The notes under the pieces are model-generated. The model had not been told where the DNA came from and searched no databases. It saw nothing but the letters and a program-made list of their open reading frames with translations. From the NCBI GenBank assembly GCA_017629985.1, contig JAGBWD010000034.1, positions 1 to 64,000 on the forward strand: 64,000 bases of DNA, in the 5' to 3' direction. Position 1 is the stretch's first letter. Each line of letters starts with the position of its first letter. Position numbers and translations under genes: made by a program. The DNA is from Alistipes sp. Lineage in GTDB: Bacteria > Bacteroidota > Bacteroidia > Bacteroidales > Rikenellaceae. Below, one piece after another: positions 35,950 to 44,500 of the stretch.

Positions 35950-37569
35950 TTACTCCTTCTTCTCTGCTGCGCGAGCCTTTGCATGACGCTTTGCTGTCTG
36001 GATACACTCACGGCGTGGGATAACTACAGATACGCCCTTATACTCTATCTCCTGACGCAATACATTCTTAATCTCCTCCATGTTCTTTGGAAGTGGCACC
36101 ACAACGTGTACATGGTCAGGGTGAACACCTACGCCACGGCAGATATCCTCAATCTTACCTGTACCTGCAGAGTTCTGACCACCTGTCATACCTGTTGTAA
36201 GGTTATCCGAGATGATGATAACTACATTAGCATTTGAGTTTACGCAATCCAACAAACCTGTGATACCAGAGTGTGTGAATGTAGAGTCACCAATAACTGC
36301 AAATGATGGGAACTGTCCTGCATCTGAAGCACCCTTTGCCATGGTGATTGAAGCACCCATCTCCACGCAAGCATGAAGAGCCTGGAATGGAGGCAATGCT
36401 CCCAAAGTGTAGCAACCAATATCACCAAAGATACGTGGGTTCTCATACTCTGCAGCTACCTCGTTCAATGCCTTATACATATCGCGGTGACCACAACCCT
36501 GGCACAATGCTGGTGGACGTGCCACTACGATATCGTCAGCCTCGAGGTTCTCCAAAGCTGCCATGCCCAATGACTTGCGCACAGAGTCTGGATTTAGCTC
36601 TCCAACACGTGGGAGATCACCTGTAAGGCGGCCCTTAACAACCACTGTCGATGGAACGATGGCACGTACCATCTCCTCAACTACAGGCTGTCCCTCCTCC
36701 ATTACGAGGATCTCCTTTGCGCCATCCTCAACCATCTTCTCGATAAGAGCTACTGGGAGAGGATACTGCGAAATCTTAAGTACGCTGCGCTCATTGCAAT
36801 CAGCGCAGTTCTCCATGTAATAGTTATATGCGATACCTGTTGTGATAACACCCTTTTCTGGGTTCTCACCCTTCTTATACCAGTTGAACTTTGACTCTAC
36901 AGCAGCCTTCTGAAGGTCATCCTGCTGCGCTAGGAGCTGTACATAACGCTTCTTTGCGAATGCTGGCAACAAGATCCAAGTGCGAACATCCTCTGGGCGG
37001 TTAATCTCATTCTGCTTACGTGGCTCATCAGTGATCTCCACTACGGCACGCGAGTGGGCCATACGTGTTGTTACACGCATCAACACTGGGAGCTTAAATG
37101 CCTCTGAAAGCTCAAATGCAGCACGTGTCATCTCATACGCCTCCTGCTGTGATGATGGCTCAAATATAGGCATCAACGCAAACTTACCATAGAAGCGAGA
37201 GTCCTGCTCATTCTGTGAAGAGTGCATAGATGGATCGTCCGCAGCGACAACCACCAAACCACCATTTACACCTGTCATCGCAGAGTTTACAAATGGATCG
37301 GCAGCCACGTTCATACCTACGTGCTTCATACATACCAAGGCACGCTTACCCATGTATGACATACCCAGAGCGCCCTCCATAGCAGTCTTCTCGTTAGTAG
37401 CCCAGCGGCAGAAGATAGGGTTCTCTGCATCGCCACGCTTCTCCTCGCGTAGCTGAATAAATTCTGTAATTTCGGTAGACGGAGTTCCTGGATAGGCATA
37501 TACGCCTGACAAACCAGAGTCGATAGCAGCCTGTGCAATAGCCTCGTCACCGAGAAGTAGTTTTCTCAT
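35950..37569 (-). CDS. iorA: Indolepyruvate oxidoreductase subunit alpha, no ferredoxin tail
   Basis: A 539-residue TPP enzyme that decarboxylates aryl pyruvates oxidatively. The N-terminal pyrimidine-binding domain has GVYAYPGTPSTEITEF and MEGALGMSYMGKRALV; the C-terminal TPP domain has ARPPALCQGCGHRDMY, FGDIGCYTLGALPP and VIGDSTFTHSG. Archaeal IorA carries two [4Fe-4S] clusters in a C-terminal ferredoxin domain. This protein stops soon after VSVVIPRRECIQTAKRH, with no CxxCxxCxxxC motif. Cluster binding and the electron acceptor are therefore open. It heads the four-gene operon. Its leader shares about 40 bp with the gene upstream. Confidence 0.92.
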   Translation of the reverse strand: MRKLLLGDEAIAQAAIDSGLSGVYAYPGTPSTEITEFIQLREEKRGDAENPIFCRWATNEKTAMEGALGMSYMGKRALVCMKHVGMNVAADPFVNSAMTGVNGGLVVVAADDPSMHSSQNEQDSRFYGKFALMPIFEPSSQQEAYEMTRAAFELSEAFKLPVLMRVTTRMAHSRAVVEITDEPRKQNEINRPEDVRTWILLPAFAKKRYVQLLAQQDDLQKAAVESKFNWYKKGENPEKGVITTGIAYNYYMENCADCNERSVLKISQYPLPVALIEKMVEDGAKEILVMEEGQPVVEEMVRAIVPSTVVVKGRLTGDLPRVGELNPDSVRKSLGMAALENLEADDIVVARPPALCQGCGHRDMYKALNEVAAEYENPRIFGDIGCYTLGALPPFQALHACVEMGASITMAKGASDAGQFPSFAVIGDSTFTHSGITGLLDCVNSNANVVIIISDNLTTGMTGGQNSAGTGKIEDICRGVGVHPDHVHVVVPLPKNMEEIKNVLRQEIEYKGVSVVIPRRECIQTAKRHAKARAAEKKE

Positions 37570-37659
37570 ATCGTTATTGTTTTAGGTTTGAAATTTTAGT
37601 TACTTTATTATTTATGATACGCACAAGATGCACTTTTGTTGCACTGTGCTACATTTTAT

Positions 37660-39366
37660 TTATTGGCAATTTTTAAGTATTGTGAGGTATTCATTCTGCA
37701 TATTTAGAATATTACTCAATCGCTCATCTACTTCCCTCATTTCGTCAAATGAGTTGAATCTAATGTCAAGATTCACCTTCTTGAACTTCTTTGTATATGC
37801 GGCATAATATGTTTTGAACGCCTTGTTCTTCTTATTCTGCTTCTGCATAAGGAGTGCATCCTGCTCCTCGATCAGAGCTTTCGTCTCATAAGCCTTCTCA
37901 CTGACACGTACATTTTTCTCATTCAAAGACTCTGCGACAATAGCTCCATCATCAGTAAACTTGATATTTACAAGACATATTTGACTCCTATCTTCTTTCT
38001 GTCGAATATAGAACATTTCAGCTATATTCTCATACGGATTCACATTACAGATATAATACTGCGTCATGCCCCAAAGCGCACCCAAATCATCAATAGACTC
38101 TAAATCATACCTAATTTCGCTATCTTCCATAACGTCATAAATAGTGCATCCATTAAAGTAGTTCGTAGCATAATCATCGCTCATCATATAGCCAAAGACA
38201 TTGCGTGCGTTTGATGCAAAAGTCTCATAAATACGCTGATGTGAAGTAACCTTATTCATACGATAATTCTCGTATGCCTTTTTACCTTTGCTAAAAATGG
38301 TTGTATAATCAAACACATTTACTCGATAGCACTCTTCTTCTGGATTTATACCACACAGCACCAAACCTGACCAATATTTAAACCCGTCTCCATCATTTCG
38401 AAACAAAACCAATCCAACACCCTTGACTATCGCGAAGTGAAATGTAACTTCTCCAAGTGTACTTGTGTCGACTAGTTTTTCACGCATCTGCTTCTTTGCC
38501 TTTTTCACATCCACGTTAGTTGAGAAATCAGCTCTAAACTGTGCATTAAGCTGCCTTTTGTACTCCACCTCCCAATGGTCATCTGACTCTGGCTTCATCT
38601 CTTCCAATGTAGCCTTAACACTTGGTGTACCCTCGCTTATAAACTTAATGGTTATCTTATCGTCTTTGATTTTCCAAGTTATATTCTGCGTACACGTACC
38701 CTCTACACTAAAGTAGTAGCCTCCTGTATAGCCGTGACGAGTGCGACCGCCCTCACGCCAAGAACTCGCAACCGCCTGAGGAGCCATATATTCATCATAA
38801 AAATTCCAAGTCAATTTACCAGTACCATTATTTGCGAAATTGTATGTAGCAACCCCAGACGGACTAACCAATTTCTTATTTTTTAACAATTTAACATCCT
38901 TGGCCCTTTCGTCACTAGTACGATATAGATACACACTCTTTACCTCGCCATTAGGATATACGACTTGACCATCAACCCTCAATCCATTGAGAATGTCAAT
39001 CTCTTCGGGCTGTGGGACACAAGAATCAATATGCTCTTTCATATCATATGGTCCATACATATTATAAAGTCTGATATAATCCTTTTTAGATATTGTCCTA
39101 TATTTAGGCCACACAAGACCATAATACAACGTGCCATCAGCCAACTTAATAGCAACATAGTATGTGTTCTTTTCTACAAGAGCGTATGACATCAGTTTGT
39201 CTCCCTTGCTATTCGACACGATTACATCTCCCTCCATTAGCGAAGGATCGACATATGTATTAGGAGAGATTTTATTATCAAACTTTTCCTGCAAAGGCTC
39301 TATTGACTGGGAGTAAGCCACACCAGAAATCACCAATCCCAAAATCATCAAGAAAAGTTTTCTCAT
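37660..39366 (-). CDS. Secreted protein of unknown function
   Basis: A 568-residue exported protein with signal peptide MRKLFLMILGLVISGVAYS. I recognise no family. Visible features: short repeats of charged and Tyr-rich strands, WNFYDEY and YYFSVEGTCTQNITWKI in a lipocalin- or beta-like middle, a Lys-rich helical C terminus (QKQNKKNKAFKTYYAAYTKKF), and several residues of YxxxYxxNY type. Base composition is noticeably more AT-rich than in the flanking housekeeping genes, and Asn/Lys/Tyr content is high, so acquisition is possible. It is followed by the iorA operon with no visible terminator. Confidence 0.7.
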   Translation of the reverse strand: MRKLFLMILGLVISGVAYSQSIEPLQEKFDNKISPNTYVDPSLMEGDVIVSNSKGDKLMSYALVEKNTYYVAIKLADGTLYYGLVWPKYRTISKKDYIRLYNMYGPYDMKEHIDSCVPQPEEIDILNGLRVDGQVVYPNGEVKSVYLYRTSDERAKDVKLLKNKKLVSPSGVATYNFANNGTGKLTWNFYDEYMAPQAVASSWREGGRTRHGYTGGYYFSVEGTCTQNITWKIKDDKITIKFISEGTPSVKATLEEMKPESDDHWEVEYKRQLNAQFRADFSTNVDVKKAKKQMREKLVDTSTLGEVTFHFAIVKGVGLVLFRNDGDGFKYWSGLVLCGINPEEECYRVNVFDYTTIFSKGKKAYENYRMNKVTSHQRIYETFASNARNVFGYMMSDDYATNYFNGCTIYDVMEDSEIRYDLESIDDLGALWGMTQYYICNVNPYENIAEMFYIRQKEDRSQICLVNIKFTDDGAIVAESLNEKNVRVSEKAYETKALIEEQDALLMQKQNKKNKAFKTYYAAYTKKFKKVNLDIRFNSFDEMREVDERLSNILNMQNEYLTILKNCQ

Positions 39367-39471
39367 ATTGTTGTTGTTTTAGGTTTGAAATTTGTTTTCG
39401 GTTATATGGTTTTTAGCTCACGTGTTGTTTTTGTTTAGTTATTCAAATGCACACGTGCGCAGTTATCTTGT

Positions 39472-39479
39472 CAAAGTTA
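39472..39479 (-). promoter_or_regulatory. -7 element upstream of the 568-residue protein gene
   Basis: Minus-strand TAACTTTG. The nearest CAAA is only 12 nt further, so the -33 element is not convincing. It gives a leader of about 100 nt. Confidence 0.45.
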
Positions 39480-39614
39480 CGAAAAAATTTCCAAAGGGCG
39501 AAATATTTTACTATGTTTTTGGAGTTGGGAGGTTAGGGAGTTTAGAGAGATTAAGGAGTTTAAGGAGTGAGAGGGAATTTCTTGTTAGAGTGGTGTGGTG
39601 GTGCATCACAAAAG

Positions 39615-39659
39615 AAATCACCCAAGGGATAGTACAAGAAGTACAGCCCTGGGTGATTT
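39615..39659. repeat. GTAC-tip hairpin repeat, unit A
   Basis: AAATCACCCA pairs with TGGGTGATTT, GGG with CCC, and the apex reads AGTACAAGAAGTAC. It is part of the intergenic repeat family. Confidence 0.75.
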
Positions 39660-39777
39660 ACTTTTAGCTAACGCGACACTATCACAAGATAGAGTTTCTT
39701 GTCAGAAGGTCATAGATGCTGCCTTATCGCAAAAGGATTTCTTGTCAGAAGGTAGTAGATGTGGTCTCGATAAAGAG

Positions 39778-39824
39778 ATAAGCCCAGATGGGTAGTACTA
39801 GAGGTACGTCCCATTTGGGCTTAT
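39778..39824. repeat. GTAC-tip hairpin repeat, unit B
   Basis: ATAAGCCCA pairs with TGGGCTTAT, ATGGG with CCCAT, apex GTACTAGAGGTAC. Same architecture as unit A with a different stem sequence, so the stem covaries. Confidence 0.8.
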
Positions 39825-39903
39825 GATTGAGAGGCCGCAGATGCTGCCTTATCACAAGAAATAAACAATTTATTGATAGAAGGCGGTAGATACAACGCTC
39901 GGC

Positions 39904-39957
39904 AAAAATCCCGACGATGGGCTGTACTTGGTGTACTGCTCATTGTCGGGACTTTTT
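39904..39957. repeat. GTAC-tip hairpin repeat, unit C
   Basis: TCCCGAC pairs with GTCGGGA, ATG with CAT, apex GTACTTGGTGTAC, with outer A/T runs. On the plus strand it ends in five T. Confidence 0.75.
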
Positions 39958-39996
39958 GTTAGCGGCAGAAGATGCCGCCTTATCTCAATAAATAAA

Positions 39997-40371
39997 CTAT
40001 TTGCGTGAGGTTTTAGCCTCTATACACTCCGTAGCATGAGGCACGCGCAACAGACGCTCACGAGGTATAAGCTTACCTGTGGTCTTGCAGATGCCATAAG
40101 TTCTGTTCTGAATGCGCACAAGAGCCATCTCGAGGTTACGAATAAACTTCACCTGGCGCTGTGCTAGAGAGCCATACTCCTCACGCGAGAGTGTTGTAGC
40201 ACCCTCCTCCATAACCTTAAATGTTGGCGATGAGTCCTCGGTATCATTCTCATTGCTTGTTGCAGAGCGCAACATATCATAGTCGGCACGCGCCGAAGCC
40301 AATTTCTGCTCTATTAATTGACGAAACTCCTCGAGTTCAGCGTCACTATAACGTGTCTTCTCCTCTACCAT
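39997..40371 (-). CDS. TraR/DksA-family protein with degenerate zinc finger
   Basis: A 124-residue DksA-like protein. A helical coiled-coil (about residues 10-80) is followed by YGICKTTGKLIPRERLLRVPHATECIEAK. In canonical DksA two CxxC pairs bind zinc; here only Cys95 and Cys116 remain, and their partners are Thr98 and Ala119. The family is common in Bacteroidota and may bind RNA polymerase through the secondary channel, but the acidic coiled-coil tip cannot be confirmed here. It has no clear consensus promoter and is followed directly by the repeat cluster. Confidence 0.88.
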   Translation of the reverse strand: MVEEKTRYSDAELEEFRQLIEQKLASARADYDMLRSATSNENDTEDSSPTFKVMEEGATTLSREEYGSLAQRQVKFIRNLEMALVRIQNRTYGICKTTGKLIPRERLLRVPHATECIEAKTSRK

Positions 40372-40497
40372 AATCGTAGCATTTTAGTACGGTTATACAT
40401 CATTAATAAGCGAAATTAAACAAAATATATGGAATATGCAAACATTTATACAAAAAATAGCAAAAAAGGTGTTTGCAAAGAGGGTGCCATATTATAA

Positions 40498-40538
40498 AAT
40501 AAGGGGTGTCCAAAAACTTTTTGGACACCCCTATTTTG
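40498..40538 (-). terminator. ridA terminator, symmetrical
   Basis: AGGGGTGTCCAAAAA pairs perfectly with TTTTTGGACACCCCT (40502-40531 core). It is about 15 bp past the ridA stop and A/T-flanked on both sides. Confidence 0.85.
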
Positions 40539-40551
40539 TTGTTTGTAGACT

Positions 40552-40926
40552 CTACTTAATAGCAATAGCATCAATCTCTACACGTGCGCCCATAGGCAAG
40601 GCAGCAACCTGGTAGCAGATACGTGCAGGCTTATCACCTGTGAAGAACTCTGCATAAATAGCGTTCATAGCTGCAAAGTCTGCGATGTCTGCCAAAAGCA
40701 CTGTAGTCTTTGCAACATCGTTGAAGCTATAACCAGCCTCCTCGAGGATGTAACCAAGATTTGTAAGAGCCTGACGTGTCTGTGCCTCAACGCCCTCTGC
40801 CATAACACCTGTAGCGCCATCGATAGGTAGCTGACCAGAGATGTAGAGAGTTGTGTCGTGAGCGATAGCCTGTGAGTATGGGCCAACGGCTTTAGGAGCC
40901 AATGGTGAAGCGATAACTTTTTTCAT
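40552..40926 (-). CDS. ridA: RidA family reactive-intermediate deaminase
   Basis: A 124-residue trimeric enzyme that hydrolyses 2-aminoacrylate and other imines released by PLP enzymes. It has APKAVGPYSQAI at the start, LYISGQLPID, and the active-site Arg in PARICYQVAALPMGARVEIDAIA. Length and motifs match the family. It is a single-gene unit sharing a promoter region with the divergent META lipoprotein gene. Confidence 0.95.
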   Translation of the reverse strand: MKKVIASPLAPKAVGPYSQAIAHDTTLYISGQLPIDGATGVMAEGVEAQTRQALTNLGYILEEAGYSFNDVAKTTVLLADIADFAAMNAIYAEFFTGDKPARICYQVAALPMGARVEIDAIAIK

Positions 40927-40954
40927 ATTTCTATTAGTTTTAGTTGATTTATAT

Positions 40955-40973
40955 TATCTTTGCTACAAAGATA
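40955..40973. promoter_or_regulatory. Overlapping divergent -7 elements, perfect palindrome
   Basis: The sequence is TATCTTTG-CTA-CAAAGATA. The left half (40955-40962) is a -7 element for the plus-strand META gene, the right half (40966-40973) for minus-strand ridA. The two cannot be occupied together, so the genes would compete for polymerase. Neither has a clear -33 TTTG at 19-21 nt. Confidence 0.55.
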
Positions 40974-40993
40974 ACTATATTTTACAAAATATT

Positions 40994-41416
40994 ATGAAAC
41001 GTACGATTTTATTTTTCACAACACTTATTATTTCTATGGCACTAATCACCAGCTGCTGTGATTGTCGCAAGCGCGCCAAGCTCGAAAAGCCACTAGTAGG
41101 CACCAAGTGGCAAGTGGTACAACTTATGGGTAGGGACATCACCGCCCAGGATGATAGCTACACCATTCTCTTTATGGATAATGGCACGGCCGTAGGCACT
41201 GGTGACTGCAACCGTCTCACAGCGACATATAGCATAACTCCAAAGCGTGCCTTGAACATCTCGAACCTAGGTTCTACACGCCGTCTATGTCCCAACTTCG
41301 AGCAGGAGAACCAATTCTACGACATGCTTGAGTCGGTTACCCACTACGAGATGGATGCGGACAATATGTTGCTTTTGAGCAATGGTACTCTTGTGGCCAT
41401 CATGCACGCCAAGTAG
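40994..41416 (+). CDS. META domain lipoprotein (HslJ-like)
   Basis: A 140-residue lipoprotein with lipobox LITSC (Cys21) and a Cys-rich start (CCDC). The META domain shows LVGTKWQVVQLMGRDI, TILFMDNGTAVGTGDCNRLTATYSI and a closing LLLSNGTLVAIMHAK. Members are linked to heat-shock or novobiocin tolerance (HslJ) and metal stress in other bacteria; the role here is not evident. It is transcribed alone, divergent from ridA, and followed by a strong hairpin. Confidence 0.85.
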   Translation: MKRTILFFTTLIISMALITSCCDCRKRAKLEKPLVGTKWQVVQLMGRDITAQDDSYTILFMDNGTAVGTGDCNRLTATYSITPKRALNISNLGSTRRLCPNFEQENQFYDMLESVTHYEMDADNMLLLSNGTLVAIMHAK

Positions 41417-41446
41417 GCCTTGTGATGCGCACAACGCATAACAAAA

Positions 41447-41479
41447 GTGCCACCGTTGGGACTCTCCCATAGGTGGCAC
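41447..41479. terminator. Terminator between META gene and ileS
   Basis: GTGCCACC pairs with GGTGGCAC around a 17-nt loop that itself holds GGGA/TCCC. It lies between convergent genes. A fragment of the TAGATG..TGCC intergenic repeat follows at about 41487-41515. Confidence 0.8.
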
Positions 41480-41510
41480 TCTTTGTTATCAGAAGTAGAT
41501 GTCTGCCCTA

Positions 41511-44500
41511 TTACAACGAAGCCTTTGTGACAGCAATCTTTAATGGAGCCTCATCAAGATCTGTGTCTACAACGAAGTCACCCGCAGGAGCTGCAACAGC
41601 CTTAACATCTATAGCCAATGTCTGCTGTGCGATATACTCTGCGAAGCTCTCCACAGCTACTGTAGTGAGGTCGTTAGCCTCTACCTCCACGCGAATCTTG
41701 TCAGTAACCTCAAATCCAGACTCCTTACGGATATTCTGAATACGGTTTACAAGCTCACGTGCTACACCCTCACGGCGAAGCTCATCGGTGATAGTGATAT
41801 CGAGAGCTACGGTGAGCTTACCCTCCGATGCTACGAGCCATCCTGGCATATCCTCCGATGTAATCTCGAAGTCAGCAGCTGTAGTTACAAACTCGGCACC
41901 CTCAACAGTGATTACAGTCTCTGGGTTACTCTCCACGGCAGCAATCTGCTCCTGTGTGAAGCTAGCCACAAGGGCTGCCACCTGCTTCATATACTTACCA
42001 CACTTTGCACCAAGAGTCTTGAAGTTTGGCTTGATACGCTTGGTAATAATACCTGTGGTCTCTGTGATAAGCTCAATATCCTTCACGTTCACCTCATTCA
42101 TGATGAGCGCACGTACAGCCTCGATGTGCTTTGCCATCGCCTTGTCCAATACAGGGATAATAATCTTCTGTAGTGGCTGACGAACCTTGATATTCACCTT
42201 ACGGCGCAACGCCAATACCATTGATGAGGCACGCTGCGCTAGAGACATCATCTGCTCAAGCTCCGCATCGATAAGCGCCTCGTTGCACTTTGGATACTCT
42301 GCCAAATGTACTGAAGAGTCTGCGTGACGACCACTTACGGCGTTAAGGTCGCAGAAGATGCGATCCGAGATAAATGGAGCGATAGGCGCAGCAAGCATAA
42401 CCACAGTCTCCAAGCAAGTGTAGAGAGTCTGATATGCTGCAAGCTTATCCTCGGTCATAGAGCCACCCCAGAAACGCTTACGGTTCAAACGTACATACCA
42501 GTTCGAGAGGTTCTCATTAACAAACTGATCGATGCAACGTGCTGCAGGTGTTGGGTCGTAATCCTCGAGATACTTTGTCACATCCTTAATAAGGGTGTTC
42601 AACTCCGACAATATCCAGCGGTCAATCTCTGGGCGACGCTCCACGTCTACCTCTGCCTCGGCACCTGTGAAGCCATCGATATTTGCGTAGAGGGCAAAGA
42701 ATGAGTATGTGTTGTACAATGTTCCGAAGAACTTACGGCGACACTCATCAACGCCATCCACGTCAAACTTCAGGTTATCCCAAGGCTGTGAGTTAGATAT
42801 CATATACCAACGTGTGGCATCGGCACCATACTTCTTCAACACCTCAAATGGATCTACCGCATTACCAAGACGCTTCGACATCTTGTTACCATTCTTGTCA
42901 AGCACAAGACCATTAGAGATAATATTCTTGAAGGCTACAGAGTCAAACAACATTGTAGCTATGGCGTGCAATGTGTAGAACCAGCCACGTGTCTGATCAA
43001 CACCCTCTGCGATGAAGTCGGCAGGATAGATCTGGTCGAAGCCCTCCTTATTCTCAAATGGGTAGTGTACCTGTGCATAAGGCATAGCACCAGAGTCAAA
43101 CCACACGTCAATCAAATCTGGTTCGCGGCGCATAGGCTCACCCTTTGATGATACCAATACGATGTTATCAACATAAGGACGGTGTAGGTCGATATTGTTT
43201 GTTGAGTAGTTCTCCTTCGACATATCACCCACCTTGAAGTTCTTATATGGGTTTTCGCTCATTACGCCCGCTGCGACAGCCTTCTCAATCTCTGCCACAA
43301 GCTCCTCTACAGAGCCTATACACTTCATCTCTGTACGATCCTCCGTAGCCCAAATTGGAAGTGGAGTACCCCAGAAACGCGAGCGTGACAAGTTCCAGTC
43401 GTTGATATTCTCAAGCCACTTACCGAAACGTCCAGTACCTGTAGACTCTGGCTTCCAGTAGATTGTTGAGTTAAGCTCCATCATACGCTCGCGAAGTGCT
43501 GTGGTGCGAATAAACCATGAGTCGAGAGGATAGTACAACACAGGCTTATCAGTACGCCAGCAGTGTGGATAGTTGTGGGTATGCTTCTCAATCTTGAATA
43601 CCTTACCACTCTCCTTGAGCTTGATAGCGATATAAATATCGAGGGTCTCTGCTGCTGCCGCTGCCTTTTCATCGTAGCGACCATCAACGGTATACTGTGG
43701 GTCGTAAGCATTCTTCACCCAGCGACCCTGATACTCCTTGTACGACTCTGCAACACACTCTGCGGCAAACTTCTCATCTAGCTCCTCTACAAGGTAGAAC
43801 TTACCCGTAAAATCAACCATAGGACGTGTCTCACCACGCTTGTTAATCATGAAGAGTGATGGAATACCTGCCTGACGCGCTACAAAGGCATCATCAGCAC
43901 CAAACGTAGGTGCAATGTGTACGATACCTGTACCATCCTCAACAGTAACGTAGTCACCGAGGATTACTCTAAAGCCCTTTGCAGAGGCCTCCACCCAGTT
44001 ACCCTTCTCATCACACTCTACAGGCTTCACCCATGGGATAAGCTGCTCATAGCGCATACCCTCCAACTCGGTACCCTTCCACTTTCCAACAACCTCAAAA
44101 GGTATCACCTTGTCACCAGCCTTGTATGAGTCCAACGCCAACTCCTCACCCTTCTTGTTGAAGATAGAGTATAGAAGAGGCTCTGCCACTACGGCTGTAA
44201 TCTTCTGGCCATCGTAAGGGTTATATGTGCGTACTGCAACATAGTCATACTTTGGGCCTACGCAGAGCGCAGTATTTGATGGCAATGTCCAAGGTGTTGT
44301 TGTCCATGCTAGGAACACAGGCGTTCCCCAGCCCTCCATCTCTGCCTTTGGCTCCAAGACACGGAACTGCGCAGTACAAGTGGTATCCTTAACATCGCGA
44401 TAACAACCTGGCTGGTTAAGCTCATGAGTAGATAGTCCTGTACCTGCTGCTGGTGAGTATGGCTGGATAGTATAACCCTTATAAAGAAGACCCTTTTCAT

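Larger units (their letters stand above)
39367..39996. repeat. Composite intergenic repeat cluster 2
   Basis: No gene is seen in these 630 bp. From left to right: the 568-residue gene's leader and -7 element, a TTAGGGAG/TTAAGGAG tract (39525-39590), three long hairpins with GTAC at both sides of the tip (39615-39659, 39778-39824, 39904-39957), and interspersed copies of a TAGATGCTGCCTTATC motif (at about 39713, 39838 and 39970). The last copy, 39958-39987, matches 27 of 30 positions of the copy at 26955-26984. A TTTCTTGTCAGAAGG word recurs at about 39697 and 39748. Confidence 0.75.

Noticed and set aside
42324..42704. Plus-strand frames opposite ileS as nested genes
   Set aside because: They arise from the codon structure of a long conserved gene and show no start signals or motifs.
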